The notes beneath the pieces were generated by a model. It was not told the origin of the DNA. It ran no database searches and saw only the letters and a list, made by a program, of their open reading frames with translations. The position numbers and the translations under genes were made by a program. From Rhodovulum sp. 12E13 (GTDB taxonomy: Bacteria > Pseudomonadota > Alphaproteobacteria > Rhodobacterales > Rhodobacteraceae), in contig NZ_QPLK01000020.1 of assembly GCF_003340565.1 (NCBI RefSeq), positions 1 to 64,000 of the forward strand: a stretch of 64,000 nt of DNA, in the 5' to 3' direction. How positions within the stretch are numbered: the stretch's first letter is position 1; each line of letters starts with the position of its first letter. Of the stretch, positions 8,185-17,095 are shown in pieces.

Positions 8185-9309
8185 TCACGCCGTGGCGCGA
8201 GAGCGGCCCGCCCCGGCCTCGCGCAGCGCACGCGCCCGCGCCACGCGCTCGCGAACCTCGGGGCGCAGCGGCCCCTCGCGGGGCGCGTCTCGAAGGGTGG
8301 TGAACCAGTGGTCCGGCGGGGTGCGCCCCCGCCGGTTCTGCCATGTCAGCCCGCGCAGCACCGCCTCGGCCTCGACCGGCAGCCGGTCGGGGATCTCCTC
8401 GCCTGCCAGAACGCCCCACACCCCCGTCCAGAGGCGGCCGACCGACCACGGGTTGTAGCCACCGCCGCCCAGCACGAGGAAACGGGGCGAGAGCGGGCGC
8501 AGCGCCGCCACCACGGCCCAGTGCGCGTTGTTCGACAGCGACAGCCGCGAGAGCGGGTCTTCCTCCACCGCGTCGGCGCCGCATTGCAGCACCACGGCGT
8601 CTGGGGCGAAGCGCGCCACCAGTGGCACGATCAGCGCCTCGCGCACGAAGGCCATCTCGGTGTCGTTGACCCCGCGCGGGACCGGCAGGTTGACGGCCGC
8701 GCCGCCCGCCGTCTCGTCGAGCGCGCCTGTGAAGGGCCAGCGCCGCTCCTCATGCACCGAGATCATCAGCGTGTCGGGGTCGCCGGCGAAGGCGGCCTCG
8801 ACCCCGTCGCAATGGTGCGCGTCGATGTCGACATAGGCGATCCGCCGGGCGCCCGCGCGCCTGAGCGCCAGCATCGCCAGCACCGGGTCGTTGAGATAGC
8901 AGAAGCCGTTCGCGCGCCCCGGCATGGCGTGATGCGTGCCGCCCGCCGGGTGGTTCACGACGCCGCCCTCGGCCAGCAACTCGCCCGCGAGGAACGAGCC
9001 GCCGGCCGAGGTGGCAGGCCGCCGCCAGACCTCCGGAAACACGGGGTTGGCATGGGTCCCCAGGCCGTAGGCCTGCGGATCGCCCGCGCGCGCCGCGCCC
9101 TCGGCCTCGGCCCGCTGGAGCGCGGCAACGTAATCCGGCGTGTGCCACGCGGTCACGGCGGCCGGCTTGGCGCGGGGCGAGGTGCGGAAGCGGTCGCGCG
9201 GCAGCCAGCCCAGCGCGCGCGACAGGTCCATCACGGTCGAGACGCGGGGAATGTGCAGCGGATGCCAGGAGCCATAGCTCGAGCCGCGGTAGATCTCGTG
9301 GCCGAGCAT
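8185..9309 (-). CDS. Histone-deacetylase-family amidohydrolase (AcuC/HdaH type)
   Basis: A 374-residue protein with the zinc-dependent deacetylase fold: HPAGGTHHAMPGRANGFCYL (catalytic His pair), YVDIDAHHCDGVEAAF (zinc Asp and His), ISVHEE, and VLGGGGYNPWSVGRLW near the C-terminus. Bacterial members remove acetyl or other acyl groups from proteins or polyamines; some, such as AcuC, act on acetyl-CoA synthetase. The substrate here is unknown. The start is the ATG at 9309, which gives MLGHEIYRGSSYGSWHPLHI as in the family; a longer frame upstream would run through the end of the peroxidase gene. It lies 19 bases after that gene and probably shares its transcript. Confidence 0.9.
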   Translation of the reverse strand: MLGHEIYRGSSYGSWHPLHIPRVSTVMDLSRALGWLPRDRFRTSPRAKPAAVTAWHTPDYVAALQRAEAEGAARAGDPQAYGLGTHANPVFPEVWRRPATSAGGSFLAGELLAEGGVVNHPAGGTHHAMPGRANGFCYLNDPVLAMLALRRAGARRIAYVDIDAHHCDGVEAAFAGDPDTLMISVHEERRWPFTGALDETAGGAAVNLPVPRGVNDTEMAFVREALIVPLVARFAPDAVVLQCGADAVEEDPLSRLSLSNNAHWAVVAALRPLSPRFLVLGGGGYNPWSVGRLWTGVWGVLAGEEIPDRLPVEAEAVLRGLTWQNRRGRTPPDHWFTTLRDAPREGPLRPEVRERVARARALREAGAGRSRATA

Positions 9310-9328
9310 GACGGGTTGGGATGGCGGC

Positions 9329-9910
9329 TCACGGGTCAAGGAGCGCCTCGATCTCGCCCACGACCGAGGCCGACAGGGGAGAGGCGCCCGAGCCCCAGCT
9401 GCGCACCGGCATGCCATCGGGGCCGATCAGCACCTTGTTGAAGTTCCAGCGCGGGCGAAAGCCGTGCTCGGCGGCGAGCCAGCGATAGAACGGGTGTGCC
9501 GAGGGGCCGCGCACCCGGGTGATCTCGGTCATCGGCAGGTCGAGGCCGAAGGTGACCTCGCAGAACTCCCTGACCTCCTCCTCGCTGCCGAGTTCCTGGC
9601 GGAAGTCGTTCGACGGCACGGCGAGCACCACCAGCCCCCGCTCGCGGTACCGCTCCCACAGCGTCTGCAGCTCTTCGTATTGAGGCGTGAAGGCGCACAG
9701 CGAGGCGGTGTTGACCACCAGCACCGGCCGCCCCGCCCAGTCGCCGAGCGCGAGCGTGCCCCCGTCGATCGAGGCGAAGGTGAACGGCGCGGCGGCGCGC
9801 AGCGACGTCGGCGTGCCCGCCGCGGCGAGGCCGAGCGCGGCGACCGCCCCGGCCAGCGTGGCGCGCCGGGTGATCCCGCCCGTCGTGTGGTGTTCGATGC
9901 CGTCGGCCAT
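9329..9910 (-). CDS. Glutathione-peroxidase-like protein with Tat signal
   Basis: A 193-residue thiol peroxidase. The N-terminus TRRATLAGAVAALGLAAAG has a twin-arginine followed by a hydrophobic stretch, so it is probably exported by Tat. The mature part has the peroxidatic Cys in NTASLCAFTPQYEELQ (usual form NVASKCGFT), a Pro-rich VLAVPSNDFRQELGSEEE, and WNFNKVLIGPDG. Such Cys-GPx enzymes usually use thioredoxin rather than glutathione; in the periplasm the reductant is unknown. The start at 9910 follows GGAGGGCGG. First gene of a pair with the deacetylase. Function as a peroxidase is likely; export is inference from the signal. Confidence 0.9.
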   Translation of the reverse strand: MADGIEHHTTGGITRRATLAGAVAALGLAAAGTPTSLRAAAPFTFASIDGGTLALGDWAGRPVLVVNTASLCAFTPQYEELQTLWERYRERGLVVLAVPSNDFRQELGSEEEVREFCEVTFGLDLPMTEITRVRGPSAHPFYRWLAAEHGFRPRWNFNKVLIGPDGMPVRSWGSGASPLSASVVGEIEALLDP

Positions 9911-9995
9911 TCCGCCCTCCCCCGCTGTGCGATGTCGAGGTATGCCCGCGCCCGGCGGCGTCAAATCCCGCCCCGCCGGCCGGTCGGGCCCCGTC

Positions 9996-10550
9996 TCAGA
10001 CCGTGCCGAGCACGATCGCCATCACGATCGTGTAGACCATCAGGCCGCCTCCGATCAGGAAGAAGTGCCAGTTGCGGAACACGGTCGCCTTGGCGAGCTC
10101 GCGCGCCTGCCCCATCAGGTCGGGCCACGTGTAGCTGACGAAATCGCCCTGCGTGAACACCGCCGTCACGCGGCCGTCGGCATCGACCACGGGCAGGCGG
10201 CGAAACCGTTCGTTCGACATGATCCGCAGCCAGTCGAGCACGTCGTCGTCGGCCGAGGCGACGCGCGGTTCGGCGGTCATGATCTCGGACAGCGGTGTCG
10301 TGGCCGCGTCGCGCCCCTCGTGGACCATCTTCGTCATCACGTCGCGCTCGGTGACGATGCCCTGCACCCGCTCGTCGGCATCGGTCACCACCACCGAGCC
10401 GTAGCGGCGCCGGCTCATCTCGGCCACGGCGTCGGCGACCGTGGTCTCGGCGCGCATGGTCAACGGGCGCGGCTTGGAGCGGAATTCCGCCCTGTCGCGG
10501 ATGCGCATGATGGGGCGGTCATTGGCGGCGACGGCGGCTTGCGTGGCCAT
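9996..10550 (-). CDS. CBS-domain protein with C-terminal membrane anchor
   Basis: A 184-residue protein with two CBS repeats: about 30-80 (VADAVAEMSRRRYGSVVVTD, GIVTERDVMTKMV) and 95-145 (DDDVLDWLRIMSNERFRRLP, VTAVFTQGDFVSY). One transmembrane helix follows at about 162-182 (HFFLIGGGLMVYTIVMAIVL). CBS pairs bind adenosyl nucleotides and act as energy sensors. Soluble stand-alone CBS proteins are common in alphaproteobacteria; the added membrane anchor is less usual. The ATG at 10550 is favoured over 10556 and 10589 by GGGAG eight bases upstream. It is divergent from the DUF2927 gene. Its partner is unknown. Confidence 0.85.
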   Translation of the reverse strand: MATQAAVAANDRPIMRIRDRAEFRSKPRPLTMRAETTVADAVAEMSRRRYGSVVVTDADERVQGIVTERDVMTKMVHEGRDAATTPLSEIMTAEPRVASADDDVLDWLRIMSNERFRRLPVVDADGRVTAVFTQGDFVSYTWPDLMGQARELAKATVFRNWHFFLIGGGLMVYTIVMAIVLGTV

Positions 10551-10792
10551 GTGCATGTCTCCCTTGCCTGTTCGCGTCGCCCCTGCCACCTAGGGCGCCC
10601 GCGCCGCACGTCCCGTCGCCCGGCCCGGCGCCCGGCAACGGGTGCCCGCGCGCGGCGGACCGCCGAGGCAGCGCTGCAACGTTCGGGCAGCGGGTCAACT
10701 TGCCGGCGTAATTGTTTCTATATGTGGCCCAATTCGCCGTTAAGGTCACGACTGGCGGCGAGCACGGCCGCAATCTGCACGAGGCGCGCGCG
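10551..10792. other. Divergent intergenic region with an AT-rich promoter-like patch
   Basis: Between the CBS and DUF2927 genes. The only AT-rich stretch is GTAATTGTTTCTATATG (10708-10724), preceded by GTCAAC (10694-10699) 19 bases before TATATG. This could be a weak sigma-70-type promoter for the rightward gene. No protein is supported here. Confidence 0.3.
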
Positions 10793-12223
10793 ATGCGGCA
10801 CAGCTCCGACCCGACGGCTCCGGCCGGCCCCGCCCCCCGCCGGGCCTCTGGCACGCGTGCGATCCTTGCCGGCGCGCTCGCCGCGGCGCTCGCCGCCTGC
10901 GCGCCTGCGCCGCCCGCGCCGGAGATCGCCGAACGCCGCGTGGCGTTCGAGGGGCCGCTGCCGCCGATGAAGAGCTTCGCCGGCGCGCGCACCGCGCCCT
11001 CGATCCGATCCAACCGCGAGATCGCGCAGGACTTCCTCGATCTCTCCTTCCAGATGGAGAGCGGGCGCCGCCTGCCGGCGCTCGCGCGCTTCGAGGGTCC
11101 GGTGCGCGTGGGCGTGCGCGGCCCTGCCACGCCGAGCCTCGAGCGCGACCTCGATGCCCTGCTCGCCCGCCTGCGCAACGAGGCCGGGATCGACATCCGC
11201 CGCGCCCGTCCCGCCGCCGAGGCCAATCTCGTCGTCGAGGTGCTCTCGCGGCGCGAGCTGCAGCGGCTGGTGCCGCAGGCCGCCTGTTTCGTGGTGCCGC
11301 GCGTCACAAGCTGGGAGGAGTTCCGCCGCGCTCGCCGCACCGCGGCCGTCGACTGGACGACGGTGCGCACCCGCACCCGCGCCGCCGTGTTCCTGCCGGG
11401 CGATGTCAGCCCGCAGGAGACGCGCGATTGCCTGCACGAAGAGATCGCGCAGGCGCTGGGGCCGCTCAACGACCTCTATCGCCTGCCCGACAGCGTCTTC
11501 AACGACGACAATTTCCACACCGTGCTGACCGGCTTCGACATGCTGATGCTGCGGGTGTTCTATGACGACGCGCTCTCGTCGGGACTGTCACGCGCCGAGG
11601 TGGCGAGCCGCCTGCCCGGCGTGCTCGCCCGCCTCAACCCCGCCGGCCAGGGGCGGACAGGCCGCGCGACCGACCCCACGCCGCCCGAATGGACCCGCGC
11701 CATCGAGACGGCGCTCGGCCCCCGCGCCACGCCCGCCGAGCGGCAGGCGGCAGCCCGCCGCGCAGTGCGGATCGCGGAGGCGCGCGGCTGGCGCGACACG
11801 CGGCGCGCCTTCTCGCTCTATGCGCTGGGGCGGCTGTCGCTCGGCTCCGAGCCCGAGCTTGCTCTCGCCTCGTTCCTCGAGGCGGCCGCGATCTACCGCG
11901 CGCGGCCCGACACGCGCATTCAGGCGGCGCACGTCAACATGCAGCTTGCCGCCTTCTCGCTGTCGGCGGGGCAGATCGAGGGAACGCTGGCGTTGGTCGA
12001 CGAGAGCCTGCCGGCGGTGAGCGCGGCCGAGAACGCGGCGCTGCTCGCCACCCTCCTGCTGATCAGGGCCGAAGCGCTCGAGGCGGGCGGCCGCGGACGC
12101 GAGGCCGCGTCGGTGCGCGAGGACGCGCTCGGCTGGGCGCGCTACGGTTTCGGCCGCGACGATGTGGTGCGGGCGCGGGCGTCCGAAATCGCCACCCTTG
12201 CCCGCGTGCGGGCAGACCGGTAA
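10793..12223 (+). CDS. DUF2927 family lipoprotein
   Basis: A 476-residue predicted lipoprotein. The signal ends at a lipobox (ALAAALAAC) near residue 36. A DUF2927 domain follows at about 55-280, with CFVVPRVTSWEEFRRARR and the conserved CLHEEIAQALGPLNDLYRLP. Helical, TPR-like repeats occupy about 310-470 (FSLYALGRLSLGSEPELALA, HVNMQLAAFSLSAGQIEG). The HEE-x2-Q motif resembles a zinc-protease active site, but activity has not been shown for this family to my knowledge. The start at 10793 puts the signal close to the N-terminus; an earlier in-frame ATG (10712) would bury it. No operon partner is clear. Confidence 0.8.
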   Translation: MRHSSDPTAPAGPAPRRASGTRAILAGALAAALAACAPAPPAPEIAERRVAFEGPLPPMKSFAGARTAPSIRSNREIAQDFLDLSFQMESGRRLPALARFEGPVRVGVRGPATPSLERDLDALLARLRNEAGIDIRRARPAAEANLVVEVLSRRELQRLVPQAACFVVPRVTSWEEFRRARRTAAVDWTTVRTRTRAAVFLPGDVSPQETRDCLHEEIAQALGPLNDLYRLPDSVFNDDNFHTVLTGFDMLMLRVFYDDALSSGLSRAEVASRLPGVLARLNPAGQGRTGRATDPTPPEWTRAIETALGPRATPAERQAAARRAVRIAEARGWRDTRRAFSLYALGRLSLGSEPELALASFLEAAAIYRARPDTRIQAAHVNMQLAAFSLSAGQIEGTLALVDESLPAVSAAENAALLATLLLIRAEALEAGGRGREAASVREDALGWARYGFGRDDVVRARASEIATLARVRADR

Positions 12224-12258
12224 GCGCGACCCCGCGGGACCGAAGCGGGGAGAGGCGG

Positions 12259-12423
12259 ATGATCGTGCTGGCGGCAGGGCTTGCAGGAGCGGCGCTCGGC
12301 GCACGCCGGGCGAAGCTGCGGGGCGGGGGCCGGGCCGACATGGCGCAATACGCCGCCGCGCACGCCATCGCCGTCGCGCTCCTCGGCCTGTTCGCCACGA
12401 TCGCGGTCGACACCCTGTTCTGA
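12259..12423 (+). CDS. Small conserved membrane protein
   Basis: A 54-residue protein with two hydrophobic stretches, about 1-12 (MIVLAAGLAGAA) and 31-52 (AAAHAIAVALLGLFATIAVD), separated by a basic loop (RRAKLRGGGRADMAQ). This kind of small protein is found widely in Rhodobacterales and is sometimes mislabelled apolipoprotein acyltransferase, for which it is far too short. GGGAGAGGCGG lies directly before the ATG at 12259. Function unknown. It lies between the DUF2927 and VWA genes in the same direction. Confidence 0.75.
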   Translation: MIVLAAGLAGAALGARRAKLRGGGRADMAQYAAAHAIAVALLGLFATIAVDTLF

Positions 12424-12583
12424 GCGCACGGCACTCCGACGCCCGATTGCGCCGGGGGTCCTCCCGCCCCCTCGGCCGGCGCGCCCCGCGCCTCCCTGCG
12501 GACGTCGGGCCGCGCGCCAGAGGGGCGAGCCCCTTGGCGCGGCGGCGCCCCTGCCCTAGCCTCGACCACAGGAGGTGAGCGGC

Positions 12584-13765
12584 ATGTTCCTGCCCTTCTT
12601 CGAAGCCCTGCGCCGCGGCGGCGTACCGGTATCGCTGCGCGAGTATCTCGCCTTGCTCGACGGGATGGCGGCCGGCCTGGTCACCTACGACGTCGAGGGC
12701 TTCTACCATCTCGCCCGCACCGCCATGGTGAAGGACGAGCGCCATATCGACCGTTTCGACCGGGCCTTTGCCGAGGCGTTCCGCGGGCTCGAGGCGATAC
12801 CGCTCGCCGCCGTGCTCGAGGCGCTCGACCTGCCCGAGGACTGGCTGCGCCGCGAAGCCGAGGCGCACCTGACCGAGGCGGAGCGCGCAGAGATCGAGTC
12901 GCTCGGCGGCTTCGACCGCCTGATGGAGACGCTGCGCCAACGGCTGGCCGAGCAGGAAGGGCGCCACCAGGGCGGCTCGAAATGGATCGGCACGGCCGGC
13001 ACCTCGCCCTTCGGCGCCTACGGCTACAACCCCGAGGGCGTCCGCACCGGGCAGCACGAGAGCCGCCACCGCCGCGCTGTCAAGGTGTGGGACAGGCGCG
13101 AGTTCCGCGATTTCGACGACACGGTGGAGCTGGGCACCCGCAACATCAAGGTGGCACTCAAGCGCCTGCGCCGCTGGGCGCGCGACGGCGCGGCCGAGGA
13201 ACTGGATCTGGAGGGCACGATCCGCGCCACCGCCGATCACGGCTATCTCGACGTGCGCACGCGCCCCGAGCGGCGCAACGCCGTGAAGGTGCTGCTCTTT
13301 CTCGACGTCGGCGGGTCGATGGACGACCACGTGAAGGGGGTGGAGGAGCTGTTCTCGGCCGCCCGCGCCGAGTTCAAGCATCTCGAGCACTACTATTTCC
13401 ACAATTGTCTCTACGAGGGCGTCTGGCGCGACAACCGCCGCCGCTGGGGCGCGCAGGTGCCGACCTGGGAGGTGCTGCACACCTACGGGCCCGACTGGGT
13501 GTGCATCTTCGTCGGCGACGCCGCGATGAGCCCCTACGAGGTGCTCTACCCCGGCGGCGCGACCGAGCACTGGAACCCGGAGGCCGGCGCGGTCTGGCTC
13601 CGGCGCGCACGCGAGGCGTGGCCGCGCACGCTCTGGCTCAATCCGCTCCCCGAGCGGCACTGGGGCCACACCCGGTCGGTGGGCCTGATCCGCCAGGTCT
13701 TCGACGATCGCATGGTGCCGCTCACCCTCGATGGACTCGACCGGGGCATGCGCCTGCTCGCGTGA
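12584..13765 (+). CDS. VWA-domain protein of the CoxE-like family
   Basis: A 393-residue cytoplasmic protein. The N-terminal half (1-200) is helical, opens MFLPFFEALRRGGVPVSLRE as in the CoxE-like family, and contains GTAGTSPFGAYGYNPEGVR. A von Willebrand A domain follows with the MIDAS-like DVGGSM near residue 246, where the usual Ser of DxSxS is Gly. Such proteins often work with MoxR-type AAA ATPases in maturing metal enzymes or complexes; no MoxR gene is in the window, so the partner must be elsewhere. An excellent ribosome binding site (AGGAGGT) lies eight bases before the ATG at 12584. Confidence 0.88.
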   Translation: MFLPFFEALRRGGVPVSLREYLALLDGMAAGLVTYDVEGFYHLARTAMVKDERHIDRFDRAFAEAFRGLEAIPLAAVLEALDLPEDWLRREAEAHLTEAERAEIESLGGFDRLMETLRQRLAEQEGRHQGGSKWIGTAGTSPFGAYGYNPEGVRTGQHESRHRRAVKVWDRREFRDFDDTVELGTRNIKVALKRLRRWARDGAAEELDLEGTIRATADHGYLDVRTRPERRNAVKVLLFLDVGGSMDDHVKGVEELFSAARAEFKHLEHYYFHNCLYEGVWRDNRRRWGAQVPTWEVLHTYGPDWVCIFVGDAAMSPYEVLYPGGATEHWNPEAGAVWLRRAREAWPRTLWLNPLPERHWGHTRSVGLIRQVFDDRMVPLTLDGLDRGMRLLA

Positions 13766-13955
13766 TCTGCCGCCCCGCGCGACTGAGGGGTCCCGGTCTC
13801 CGGGTCCGGGTCCCGTGCACCCGCTTTGGCGCCGCGGGCATCGAAGGGCCGCCCCCTGCCCCTGACGCGCAGGACCGGAGCCACCACCGGACCCGCCACC
13901 GTGTCCGCTACCGGGCTTACCCCCGGCACGCCGGTTCGGGTGGGGCACACTCCTG

Positions 13956-13977
13956 CTTCTTTCTGTTCCAAATACGC
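13956..13977 (+). repeat. Element A, decayed copy
   Basis: CTTCTTTCTGTTCCAAATACG resembles the start of element A (TTCTTCTTGCCCGAAATATC), but the G-run and hairpin are not kept. It lies between two convergent genes (VWA and ScfR type), the same kind of position as the copies at 19308 and 42645. The rest of the 13766-14022 gap shows no gene. Confidence 0.45.
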
Positions 13978-14022
13978 ACGGCCCGACGCCGCCGCCCCGC
14001 GCGCCCTGCGGGCGGCGCGCCT

Positions 14023-15447
14023 TCACGCCTCGTAGCGGGTCGCGCCGCGGCGGCGCTCGTCGAAGGGCTGCGAGAGGATCAGCGCCTGGTGGGCGCGCTG
14101 GTCGCAGTTCGACCGCGGGCAGACACGGCAGTTGATGCCGATGGGCACGACCGTCTCGGCGGTGGGAGTCACGCTCTCGGCATAGCCGATCTCGCCGGCA
14201 TGCTCGATCGCGCAGCCCATCGCCACGGCCAGCCGCACGTCCTGCCGGTGACGGGTGAAGGTCGGGCGGTCGACCGTGCGCGAGAACACGAAATAGCGCG
14301 AGGCGTCCGGCATCTCGACGAATTGCGGCACGATCCGCCCTGGCGTGCGGAACGAGGTATGCACGTCGAGGCGCGGGCAGGCGCCGCCGTGCTCGGCAAG
14401 GGGGAAGCCGGTGGAATTGAATCGCTTGGTCACGTTGCCAGCCTTGTCGACGCGCAGGAAGAAGAACGGCACGCCCTGTGCCCCCTCGCGCTGCAGCGTG
14501 GTCGCCCGGTGGCAGGCCTGCTCGAACGACACCCCGAAGCGCGTGGCGAGGTGGTCGAAATCGTATTTCGAGGCGCGCGCCTCGTCGAGGAACGGCCCGT
14601 AGGGCATCAGCACCGCGGCGGCGAAGTAGTTGGCGAGCTCAACCCGGCAGCGCGACAGGCCCCACGACTCGGAGATGCCGGAGCCCTCGAGCAGCGAATC
14701 GAGCAGGCGCGACTGCTCGATCAGCCCCGCGACATGGACGAGCTGGAAGACGCGGTTGGGGTGGTCGAGCGCCTCCGACAGGCACACCTCGCGGGACGCT
14801 TCGTCGTGTGTGCGCAGGGTGTTGGGCATGGCGTCGGCCGGCAGCACCCGCACGGCAAGGCCCAGCTTGCCCTGCAGCCGCTCCTTCACGCGGATATAGA
14901 TCTCGTCGGTCGGCACGCGGGCGCCATCCCAGAAGGCGGCCGCGGCGCTCTCGAGCGCGCGGAAATGGTTGCGGTTGCGGCGGAAAAAGGCGTGCACCGC
15001 CGATTCCGCGCTCTCGGCCAGCACCGGCGCGGCCTCGCCCCCGCCGCCTGCCGCCCCCACAGTGCCGGCGACCGAGATCATCTGCTCGGTCGCGGATTGC
15101 CACGCCTTGTGCAGCCGCAGAAAGCAGGCGGAGAGTCCCGGCGCGTGGACAAGCGCGGCGCGCAGCTGGGCGAGGTCGGGCCGCTCTCCCTCGAACAGCG
15201 GGTCCTGCACGGCAGCGCGCAGGTCGGCCAGCACCGTCGGGTCGTCGTCTTCGGCGATGTCGCGCCAGTCGACGCCGAAGGCCTCGAACAGCCGCAGCAG
15301 TACCGGCACCGACACGCTGCGCTCGTTGTTTTCCAGCAGGTTGACATAGGAGGTCGAGATGCCGAGCGCGCGCGCCATCTCGGCCTGCGTCTTGCCCTGC
15401 TCCTGCCGCAGCCGCCGCAGGTGCGGCCCGATGAAGGTCTTGTGCAT
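14023..15447 (-). CDS. ScfR-type XRE regulator (short-chain fatty acyl-CoA regulator family)
   Basis: A 474-residue regulator. An N-terminal XRE helix-turn-helix lies at about 8-62 ([40 protein letters not shown]). The middle has an IrrE/ImmA-like region (about 215-320, [18 protein letters not shown]), and a Cys-rich C-terminal domain contains [18 protein letters not shown]. This is the layout of RamB, PccR and other ScfR regulators that respond to acyl-CoA esters and control carbon assimilation genes. It is divergent from sgaA-mtkA-mtkB, so control of that operon is the natural inference. The ATG at 15447 is preceded by GGGAGGGGCC and gives the family N-terminus. Confidence 0.9.
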   Translation of the reverse strand: MHKTFIGPHLRRLRQEQGKTQAEMARALGISTSYVNLLENNERSVSVPVLLRLFEAFGVDWRDIAEDDDPTVLADLRAAVQDPLFEGERPDLAQLRAALVHAPGLSACFLRLHKAWQSATEQMISVAGTVGAAGGGGEAAPVLAESAESAVHAFFRRNRNHFRALESAAAAFWDGARVPTDEIYIRVKERLQGKLGLAVRVLPADAMPNTLRTHDEASREVCLSEALDHPNRVFQLVHVAGLIEQSRLLDSLLEGSGISESWGLSRCRVELANYFAAAVLMPYGPFLDEARASKYDFDHLATRFGVSFEQACHRATTLQREGAQGVPFFFLRVDKAGNVTKRFNSTGFPLAEHGGACPRLDVHTSFRTPGRIVPQFVEMPDASRYFVFSRTVDRPTFTRHRQDVRLAVAMGCAIEHAGEIGYAESVTPTAETVVPIGINCRVCPRSNCDQRAHQALILSQPFDERRRGATRYEA

Positions 15448-15623
15448 GGCCCCTCCCGCGGCGGTTGTACGCAAAGGCATGCGAAACTGTGATGTTTACA
15501 TTTTCACATTTTTGGCCGTTTGTAAAATCTCGCTTTCACAGCAGGACCCGCTTTCGTTTGCAGAAACGGGGGAGAGGGGCGCACAAGCGGGGCGACACGA
15601 GACATCGCCAGCGGAGCGGCCCA
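15448..15623. promoter_or_regulatory. Divergent control region with ScfR-like half-sites
   Basis: The most AT-rich stretch of this part of the window, between the regulator gene and sgaA. On the minus strand 15468-15487 reads GTTTCGCATGCCTTTGCGTA, two TTTxGC half-sites 11 bases apart. On the plus strand TTTGTAAAA (15519-15527) and TTTCGTTTGCAGAAA (15552-15566) are similar. PccR of Rhodobacter is reported to bind paired TTTGCAAA boxes. The match is partial, so the assignment as operator is inference. Confidence 0.5.
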
Positions 15624-16829
15624 ATGCGCAACGGCATCACCCATCTCTTCATCCCCGGCCCCACCAACGTGCCCGAGGCGGTGCGCCAGGCCATGAACGT
15701 GCCGATGCAGGACATGCGCGCCCCCGATTTCGGCGAACTGACGCTGTCGCTTTTCTCCGACCTGCGGCAGGTGGTCCGCTCGCGCGATGCCGAGATCTTC
15801 CTCTTTCCAGGCTCCGGCACCGCCGCCTGGGAGGCCGCGATCACCAACACGCTCAACCCGGGCGACAAGGTGCTGATGAGCCGCTTCGGACAGTTCTCGA
15901 CCCTCTGGGTCGAGATGGCCGAGCGCCTCGGCCTCGACGTCGAGGTGATCGACGTGGCCTGGGGCGCAGGCGTGCCCGTGAAGGAATACGAGCGCCGCCT
16001 CGCCGCCGACCGCCACGGCGAGATCAAGGCCGTGTTTGCCACCCACAACGAGACGGCCACGGGCGTCACCTCCGACGTGGCGGGCGTGCGGCAGGCGCTC
16101 GACTCCTGCTTTCACGACGCGCTGCTCTTCGTCGACGGCGTGTCGTCGATCGCCTCGATCGACTTCCGGATGGACGATTGGGGCGTCGATCTCGCCGTGA
16201 CCGGCAGCCAGAAGGGCCTGATGCTGCCCGCGGGCCTGGGTGTGCTGGCGGCAAGCCCGAAGGCGATGGAGGCGGCCAAGTCGGCCACGATGCGCCGGGC
16301 CTATTTCGAGTTCGCCGACCAGGCGAAGTTCAACGCCGACGGCTACTTCCCCTACACCCCGCCGACGCAGCTCTTTCACGGGCTGAAGGTGTCGCTCGAC
16401 CGCATCCTGCGGCAGGAGGGGCTCGACGCGGTGATCGCCCGGCACTACCGCCTCGCCGAGGGCGTGCGCCGCGGCATCGCGGCCTGGGGGCTGGACCTCG
16501 TGGCGGAACACCAGTCGTTTCACTCCGACACGGTCAGCGCGATCCGCGTGCCTGCGCGTGTCGATGCCCGCGACGTCCTGAGGATCGCGTACGAGGATTA
16601 CGGAACGTCGTTCGGCTCGGGCCTCGCCCGGCTCGCCGGCAAGGTGTTCCGCATCGGCCATCTCGGCGACCTGAACGAGGGGATGTGCCTGACCGCCCTG
16701 TCGGTGGCCGAGCTTTCCTTGTCCCGCGCCGGCGCCCGGGTGCCGCTCGGTGCCGGCGTGGCCGCCGCGCAGGAATGGTACCTCGACTCTGCCCCGGTGA
16801 CAACGCCACTGCAGGTCGCCGCCGAGTGA
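15624..16829 (+). CDS. sgaA: Serine-glyoxylate aminotransferase
   Basis: A 401-residue class V PLP aminotransferase that converts L-serine and glyoxylate to hydroxypyruvate and glycine, a key step of the serine cycle. Seen: [33 protein letters not shown] at 61-73, [20 protein letters not shown] with the pyridine Asp near 171, and the PLP lysine near 197 in [17 protein letters not shown]. The C-terminal half carries [20 protein letters not shown], typical of Sga/AGT enzymes. The ATG at 15624 has GCGGAG upstream. First gene before mtkA-mtkB, with a 266-base gap that holds a palindrome. Regulation by the divergent ScfR-type protein is likely. Confidence 0.94.
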   Translation: MRNGITHLFIPGPTNVPEAVRQAMNVPMQDMRAPDFGELTLSLFSDLRQVVRSRDAEIFLFPGSGTAAWEAAITNTLNPGDKVLMSRFGQFSTLWVEMAERLGLDVEVIDVAWGAGVPVKEYERRLAADRHGEIKAVFATHNETATGVTSDVAGVRQALDSCFHDALLFVDGVSSIASIDFRMDDWGVDLAVTGSQKGLMLPAGLGVLAASPKAMEAAKSATMRRAYFEFADQAKFNADGYFPYTPPTQLFHGLKVSLDRILRQEGLDAVIARHYRLAEGVRRGIAAWGLDLVAEHQSFHSDTVSAIRVPARVDARDVLRIAYEDYGTSFGSGLARLAGKVFRIGHLGDLNEGMCLTALSVAELSLSRAGARVPLGAGVAAAQEWYLDSAPVTTPLQVAAE

Positions 16830-16985
16830 CGCCGGGCAGGCCGGGGCGCGCGCCCCGGCCTGCGCCCGCCCGAACCGCCCCGCGCCGATCCGGCGCCCTG
16901 CCACGCGCACCGGCCCTGCGGCGAGCCGCGCGCGGCGCCGGTGCGCGCGACCCGGGCCGCCCGCACGCCGCCGGGACAGGGCGGG

Positions 16986-17005
16986 AAGGCGTTTCGAAAC
17001 GCCTT
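16986..17005. repeat. Palindrome family B, copy 3 (single unit)
   Basis: AAGGCGTTTCGAAACGCCTT, a perfect 20-bp palindrome, identical to the first unit at 63852. It is flanked by GCGGG and CCCCGC, which extend the stem. It lies between sgaA and mtkA, which are otherwise co-directional, so it may separate their transcripts or process the mRNA. Confidence 0.85.
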
Positions 17006-17095
17006 TCCCCGCGCAGCCCCGGCGTCGCGCTCGTGGCGGCGTGTCGCCTGCGGGCGCGGCGCGCCCCCGCCCCACGCATCCGAAGGAGGACGCAC

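Noticed and set aside
10712-10792. N-terminal extension of the DUF2927 protein starting at 10712
   Set aside because: It would place the lipoprotein signal 60 residues into the protein; the ATG at 10793 gives a normal signal peptide.
12259-12423. Apolipoprotein N-acyltransferase
   Set aside because: Small proteins of this kind are sometimes given that name, but at 54 residues there is no nitrilase-like catalytic domain.
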